Below are positions 54,678 to 58,783 of a DNA stretch of 58,783 nt, piece after piece. Position 1 is the first letter of the stretch, and each line of letters begins with the position of its first letter. This stretch comes from UBA3537 sp045561735. GTDB taxonomy: Bacteria; Bacteroidota; Bacteroidia; Flavobacteriales; Flavobacteriaceae. A program made the translations under genes and the position numbers. The notes beneath the pieces are model-generated. The model did not search any database. It saw nothing but the letters and a program-made list of their open reading frames with translations, and had not been told where the DNA came from. Where the stretch lies: positions 1 to 58,783 of the forward strand of contig JBJKXC010000004.1 in assembly GCA_045561735.1 (NCBI GenBank). Reading direction: 5' to 3'.

Positions 54678-56003
54678 ATGAAATCTATGGCCTTGCATTG
54701 GAAAATATTAATTGGCATGCTTTTGGGCGTGATTTTTGGTTTTTTGATGCTTCAAATTGAATGGGGTGCTGCTTTTATTGCAGCATGGATCAAGCCTTTG
54801 GGGACTATTTTTGTAAAGCTGCTCAAGTTAATTGCAGTGCCTTTGATTTTAGCATCTCTCATAAAAGGAATCTCAGACTTAAAAGACATTTCAAAATTTG
54901 CTTCTATTGGTTTAAAGACCATTGTTATTTACGTTTTGACTACCGTAGTGGCCATCAGCATTGGCTTGACTTTGGTTAATATTTTTAATCCTGGTGATGG
55001 GGTTTCAGACGCCACTATTTCTAAATTAACGGCAACCTATGCCAACAACAGTAGTGTGCAAGGCAAGATTGCAGAGGCTGGCCGCCAGCAAGACAGCGGT
55101 CCACTTGATTTTGTAGTAGATATGGTTCCAGAAAATGCGTTTTCTGCCCTTAGCAACAACAAATTGATGTTGCAAGTTATTTTTCTATCTATTTTCTTGG
55201 GAATTTCTTTATTGCTTATTGGCGACAAACGTGCCAAACCGTTAAAAGATGTATTTGATTCTCTGAATGATCTGGTTTTAAAAATGGTAGACTTGATCAT
55301 GTTAACAGCTCCTTATGCTGTGTTTGCGCTTTTGGCCAACGTTGTTGTTTCATCAGGTGATCCGGAACTTTTATATGCACTTTTGTTTTACGCTTCTATC
55401 GTTGTGGGCGGTTTACTTTTAATAGTCTGTTTTTATCTTCTTGTTTTGGCTTTTGTGGTCAAAAAGAATCCCTTTTGGTTTTTAAAGCAAATTAGTCCGG
55501 CGCAATTGCTAGCCTTTTCGACCAGCAGCAGTGCTGCCACGCTTCCAGTGACCATGGAACGGGTTGAGGAGCATGTTGGTGTAGACAAGGAGGTGTCTAG
55601 TTTTGTGTTGCCAGTTGGTGCGACAATCAATATGGATGGAACCAGCCTTTACCAAGCGGTTGCCGCTGTTTTTATCGCACAAGCGCTTAATTTTGATCTG
55701 ACATTTGCAGACCAATTGATGATTGTACTTACCGCTCTTTTGGCCTCCATAGGGAGTGCGGCTGTGCCCGGTGCTGGCATGGTGATGTTGGTCATTGTTT
55801 TAGAATCTGTGGGCTTTCCAGCAGACAAGCTAGCCATTGGATTGGCCTTGATTTTTGCGGTAGACCGACCTCTAGATATGTGCAGGACGGTTATTAATGT
55901 CACTGGAGATGCTACAGTTTCTACCCTCATTGCCAAACTTGAAGGTAAACTGCACGACCCTAAGCCTAAAGACTGGGACGATCATTTAGAAGCTGTGAAG
56001 TGA
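54678..56003 (+). CDS. DAACS family dicarboxylate/amino acid:cation symporter
   Basis: This 441-aa inner-membrane transporter of the GltP/DctA/GltPh type takes up glutamate, aspartate or C4-dicarboxylates with Na+ or H+. It has about eight TM helices plus two re-entrant hairpins: the serine-rich HP1 loop FSTSSSAATLPVT, NMDGTSLYQ in TM7 and the TM8 region VDRPLDMCRTVINVTGD. An Asp-Met-Cys-Arg-Thr stretch in TM8 is compatible with an amino-acid carrier (Arg for the side-chain carboxylate). It is probably cotranscribed with aroC. Confidence 0.92.
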   Translation: MKSMALHWKILIGMLLGVIFGFLMLQIEWGAAFIAAWIKPLGTIFVKLLKLIAVPLILASLIKGISDLKDISKFASIGLKTIVIYVLTTVVAISIGLTLVNIFNPGDGVSDATISKLTATYANNSSVQGKIAEAGRQQDSGPLDFVVDMVPENAFSALSNNKLMLQVIFLSIFLGISLLLIGDKRAKPLKDVFDSLNDLVLKMVDLIMLTAPYAVFALLANVVVSSGDPELLYALLFYASIVVGGLLLIVCFYLLVLAFVVKKNPFWFLKQISPAQLLAFSTSSSAATLPVTMERVEEHVGVDKEVSSFVLPVGATINMDGTSLYQAVAAVFIAQALNFDLTFADQLMIVLTALLASIGSAAVPGAGMVMLVIVLESVGFPADKLAIGLALIFAVDRPLDMCRTVINVTGDATVSTLIAKLEGKLHDPKPKDWDDHLEAVK

Positions 56004-56199
56004 TATAATTCCAATTGTGATAATTTGTGTCAGTTTCATTTTATGTAGTTTTTGGATTTTTATTATTGTTTTAATGGCTTACAATCGAATACCGTATTCG
56101 AATTAGACACCAAATATTTTATTGGTCACGTATTATGGTTGAAATTTTAAATTATTAAACCGTTAGATAACGCTTTTTCTGCTCTTTTTGGTGTGCTGT

Positions 56200-57054
56200 T
56201 TAAAGCAGTGCTCTTAGTTGATTAATGTCTAATTTTTGAGAAATCAGCTTTAATTCTAAGAGTTTGTTTTGTACATTTTCGAGGGTCTCTTTTTGGATGT
56301 TTTTCTGAGACCATTCGGTTTGTGCAAGCCATGCTTGGACATCTTCGCGCTTTTGACCATAGCGTTTGGAGAGGATTTTATCAATGCCTGCAATATTTTT
56401 GAATTCTTTGGTGATGGAATTGATGGTTTCAAGAATCGATTTCAGTGTGAAAGTTTCATTTTCAATGAATGAATCTGTAGCTCCAATTACAAAACACGGC
56501 CAGGGGGTAGGGCACTCACCAATGCGTCTAAAAACACCACTGTCAACCAAGGGCTTGGTTGTGTATTTTTCCCACAGAAAGTAATCGGCTTCACTTTCTC
56601 TAAGTGCCTTGACACCACCCTCTAAATTTTTAATGATTTTAAAATGTAATTCCCTTGTTGTATTCCAACCCAGTTTTTGTGCCTGTAAATACGCCATGAG
56701 ATGTGAGCCTGAACCCATGCGGCTTATGGCTGCTTGAGTGTTTTTTAACTCAGAAGCTTTGGTGTAGTTTGATCCAGTAGCGACATGAACCCCCCATATC
56801 AAAGACGATTCAACAAAAGTTTGTACAATTTTACTGGAAATGCCATCCGAGATTGCTTTGACAATGCCATCAGTTAAAACCACGCCCATGTCTATAGAAT
56901 TCTGTTTTAGCGCTTCGGTCATTTGTCCAGTTCCTCCCGGGCAGTCCACCCAACGTAAATCAATGCCTTGAGCTTTAAAAGCATTGCTTTTTAAGCCAAT
57001 ATACCAAGCATAATTAAAGTGTTCTGGAACCCCGCCAATGCGTACTGTTTTCAT
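56200..57054 (-). CDS. Signal-less substrate-binding-fold protein
   Basis: This 284-aa protein begins at the ATG at 57054 (MKTVRIGGVPEHFNYAWYIG), sharing one base with the stop of the nucleoside phosphorylase gene. It resembles the NMT1/THI5/SsuA periplasmic binding fold (FKAQGIDLRWVDCPGGTGQM, AISRMGSGSHLMAYLQAQKLG, DYFLWEKYTTKPLVD). No signal peptide and no ABC permease or ATPase are present. Cytosolic proteins of this fold can be enzymes, as with THI5 or MqnA/MqnD. The neighbour suggests a nucleoside- or cofactor-related reaction, but the function is unknown. Confidence 0.8.
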   Translation of the reverse strand: MKTVRIGGVPEHFNYAWYIGLKSNAFKAQGIDLRWVDCPGGTGQMTEALKQNSIDMGVVLTDGIVKAISDGISSKIVQTFVESSLIWGVHVATGSNYTKASELKNTQAAISRMGSGSHLMAYLQAQKLGWNTTRELHFKIIKNLEGGVKALRESEADYFLWEKYTTKPLVDSGVFRRIGECPTPWPCFVIGATDSFIENETFTLKSILETINSITKEFKNIAGIDKILSKRYGQKREDVQAWLAQTEWSQKNIQKETLENVQNKLLELKLISQKLDINQLRALL

Positions 57055-57923
57055 CAATCTATTAATTTATCCAGGGTGTATTGAATGAGTGCATCAATTG
57101 TTTTTTCAGGCGAGTTGCTAAAGGTGCCATTGGTCCTGTTAGCCAAGATTGCGTTCATGGAACAGGCTTGGTGTCCCAATAATTTCGAAAGCCCAAAAAT
57201 GGCAGAGGTTTCCATTTCAAAATTGGTGATTTTAAAGCCTTCAAAAGTAAAATTTTGGAGATTTTTCAAGAATTTAGAATCCCTAGGTGTCAGTCGCAAT
57301 TTCCGTCCCTGAGGCGCGTAAAAGCCACCGCAAGTAGCGGTAATTCCCTTTAAAATATTTTTGCTAATTAATTGATTTTCTATTGATTTATCACCCTCTA
57401 CTAAAACAGGTTGTGCGCGTTCTTTTTTCCAATTACTGTGCTTGACAAAAGCCTGCTCAAAAGCTTTATTTTGAATGCTTTGAGTTTTATAAGCTTGAAG
57501 CATACCATTCAAGTCTAAGCCATGGGTACTCAATAAAAAAGAATCCACTGGAATTTCATTTTGCAAAGCTCCTGATGTACCAATGCGAACAATTCTAAGC
57601 GAAGTTAGTTCCGATTTCACTTGGCGGGATTTAAAATCAATATTAACCAGCGCATCCAACTCGTTTAATACAATATCTATATTGTCTGCCCCGATGCCAG
57701 TGGAAATCACAGTAATGCGTTGGTTTCTCAAAGTACCAGTATGGGTTTTAAACTCTCTTTTGTGCTGTCTAAAATCAATGGTATCAAAGTGGGCAGAAAC
57801 TTGATCCACGCGGTCTGGATCACCCACTGTGATCACCGTGGATGCTAAGTCCTTAGGTTTGAGATGCAGGTGGTAAACGCTGCCATCAGAATTTAAAATA
57901 AGTTCAGAATCTTTAATGCTCAT
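57054..57923 (-). CDS. Nucleoside phosphorylase, PNP/UDP family
   Basis: This 289-aa protein belongs to the PNP_UDP_1 family, which cleaves nucleosides with phosphate. The phosphate-binding motif VGDPDRVDQVS is near residue 33, ISTGIGADNIDI near 75, RIGTSGALQ near 111 and FEMETSAIFGLSKLLGH near 240. The substrate (uridine, purine or another) cannot be settled; it is longer than the typical E. coli Udp. It is 10 bases downstream of the SUI1 gene and overlaps the next gene by one base. Confidence 0.9.
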   Translation of the reverse strand: MSIKDSELILNSDGSVYHLHLKPKDLASTVITVGDPDRVDQVSAHFDTIDFRQHKREFKTHTGTLRNQRITVISTGIGADNIDIVLNELDALVNIDFKSRQVKSELTSLRIVRIGTSGALQNEIPVDSFLLSTHGLDLNGMLQAYKTQSIQNKAFEQAFVKHSNWKKERAQPVLVEGDKSIENQLISKNILKGITATCGGFYAPQGRKLRLTPRDSKFLKNLQNFTFEGFKITNFEMETSAIFGLSKLLGHQACSMNAILANRTNGTFSNSPEKTIDALIQYTLDKLID

Positions 57924-57933
57924 AATGATTCAA

Positions 57934-58260
57934 TTAACCTCCTACACGTTTGACATTAAATCCCATTTTTTTGAGTAAAACCATAATTTGATCTCTGTAG
58001 TCGCCTTGAATAATAATGGTTTCATTTTTATAGCTACCGCCCACACTAAAGTTCTTTTTTAGTTTTGAAGTCAGTTTCTTAAAATCTGTGTCTGCACCGG
58101 TATAACCTTCTACAATTGTAATCGGCTTCCCTTTTCGTTTTTCATATTTGCAAATCAGAGGGTCGTCTTGTAGCCAAAAGTCAGGCTTGGATGCTGGGGG
58201 TTGGTGTTCCGATGTTTTATGTTCGGGAAATAAGTCTTTAAGTTGGTCTCTTAAATCCAT
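57934..58260 (-). CDS. SUI1/YciH family translation factor
   Basis: This 108-aa protein has the SUI1 fold of eIF1 and YciH, which influences start-site fidelity. The core KRKGKPITIVEGYTGADTDF and the C-terminal GGSYKNETIIIQGDYRDQI and LLKKMGFNVKRVGG match the family. Its start overlaps the stop of the oxygenase gene by one base, so the four genes here form an operon. Confidence 0.93.
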   Translation of the reverse strand: MDLRDQLKDLFPEHKTSEHQPPASKPDFWLQDDPLICKYEKRKGKPITIVEGYTGADTDFKKLTSKLKKNFSVGGSYKNETIIIQGDYRDQIMVLLKKMGFNVKRVGG

Positions 58261-58783
58261 TATTTTTTGGTTAACCCCAGTTCTTTTAGACGTTCGTTAA
58301 GAAAATCACCTGCTGTGATGTCTTCAAACTGTTTGGGATTGTCCGCATCAATACAGCTTTCTAAAACATCCAATTTCATAGCGCTGATTGGATGCATAAA
58401 AAAAGGAATTGAATAACGCGATTGGCCCCAAGCTTCTTTTGGGGGGTTTTTTACTCTGTGTATGGTTGATTTTAATTTGTTGTTGGTATGTCGCGAAAGC
58501 ATGTCTCCAACATTAATCATAAGTTCATTTGCTTCTGCGATGGCGTCAATCCATTCCCCTTGGTGGTTTTGAACCTGAAGTCCACGTCCTTGCGCTCCCA
58601 TTAATAGGGTTATTAGGTTGATATCCCCATGGGCTGCTGCGCGTTCTGCCTTTTCTGGAGCTTCAGTAATGGGAGGGTAGTGGATGGGTCTTAAAATACT
58701 GTTGCCATTGTGAATAAAGGCATCGAAATAGGTTTCCTCTAAGTCTAAATGCAAAGCCAATGCGCGCAAAACATATTTCGCTG
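58260..58783 (-). CDS. Isopenicillin N synthase-like 2OG-Fe(II) oxygenase, 5' truncated by window
   Basis: Only the C-terminal 174 residues lie in the window; the frame stays open to the last base (AKYVLRALALHLDLEETYFD), so the true start is beyond the edge and an apparent TTG start at 58769 is internal. The Fe(II) ligands are visible in AAHGDINLITLL (His, Asp) and STIHRVKN (His), and the 2OG/substrate RxS in QSRYSIPFF. The family oxidises small molecules; the bacterial role is usually unknown. It precedes the SUI1 gene. Confidence 0.88.
   Translation of the reverse strand, partial: AKYVLRALALHLDLEETYFDAFIHNGNSILRPIHYPPITEAPEKAERAAAHGDINLITLLMGAQGRGLQVQNHQGEWIDAIAEANELMINVGDMLSRHTNNKLKSTIHRVKNPPKEAWGQSRYSIPFFMHPISAMKLDVLESCIDADNPKQFEDITAGDFLNERLKELGLTKK

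Overview
The window looks like a chromosomal segment of a marine-type Flavobacteriaceae (Bacteroidota). The evidence is AT-rich DNA, few Shine-Dalgarno sites, promoters of the TTTG-N20-TAnnTTTG type, type IX secretion (T9SS) C-terminal sorting domains, a Bacteroidota-type LptD and bacillithiol biosynthesis. I see no phage, insertion sequence, integrase, CRISPR array or rRNA operon. No gene-free stretch exceeds 300 bases; the longest are 1-221, 9335-9544, 33248-33464 and 56004-56199.

Layout. 0.2-8.3 kb: gyrA, a TPR protein, then (minus) a C40 peptidase and a thiolase, then a PgpH-like HD phosphodiesterase. 8.3-8.8 kb: a tRNA array (Ser-GCU, two identical Pro-UGG, Arg-UCU) with a clear promoter and terminator. 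8.9-28.1 kb: an accessory region rich in exported proteins. It holds a poly-Asn lipoprotein, a DUF1800/DUF1501 pair, a minus-strand operon (esterase-like lipoprotein, DASS transporter, exported Gfo/Idh oxidoreductase), a T9SS lamin-tail protein, and a tightly packed plus-strand operon at 18.4-27.3 kb (lamin-tail lipoprotein, DcuC-like transporter, IadA-like dipeptidase, porin, M14 carboxypeptidase, second porin, T9SS esterase). 28.1-33.2 kb: an NTF2-like protein and a minus-strand RNA-modification operon (tsaD, rsmE, DUF4159, TrmH-type, THUMP-like methyltransferase). 33.4-37.8 kb: a giant TamB-like gene with a frameshift near its 3' end and no ATG at its 5' end. 38-41 kb: pfkA, gapA, a BadF-type sugar kinase and ridA. 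41.3-49.3 kb: lptD diverging from an amidase, an MCE protein and a four-gene Fe-S/HAD operon. 49.5-56 kb: a NagZ/serine-hydrolase fusion, bshA, aroC and a DAACS symporter. 56.2-58.8 kb (minus): a signal-less substrate-binding-fold protein, a nucleoside phosphorylase, a SUI1/YciH factor and a truncated 2OG-Fe(II) oxygenase.

How the genes work together. The backbone is housekeeping: DNA topology, translation fidelity, glycolysis, envelope assembly and wall recycling. The best candidate for an undescribed system is the 18.4-27.3 kb operon. It reads as a complete outer-membrane-to-cytoplasm route for a peptide-like or beta-aspartyl substrate: surface proteins, two porins, a Zn carboxypeptidase, an IadA-like amidohydrolase and a C4-dicarboxylate/aspartate carrier. 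Its IadA homologue keeps all metal ligands but has Lys where E. coli IadA has Glu77, so its substrate may not be an ordinary isoaspartyl dipeptide. Two other candidates are the signal-less substrate-binding-fold protein coupled to a nucleoside phosphorylase, and the HAD protein embedded in the Fe-S oxidoreductase operon.
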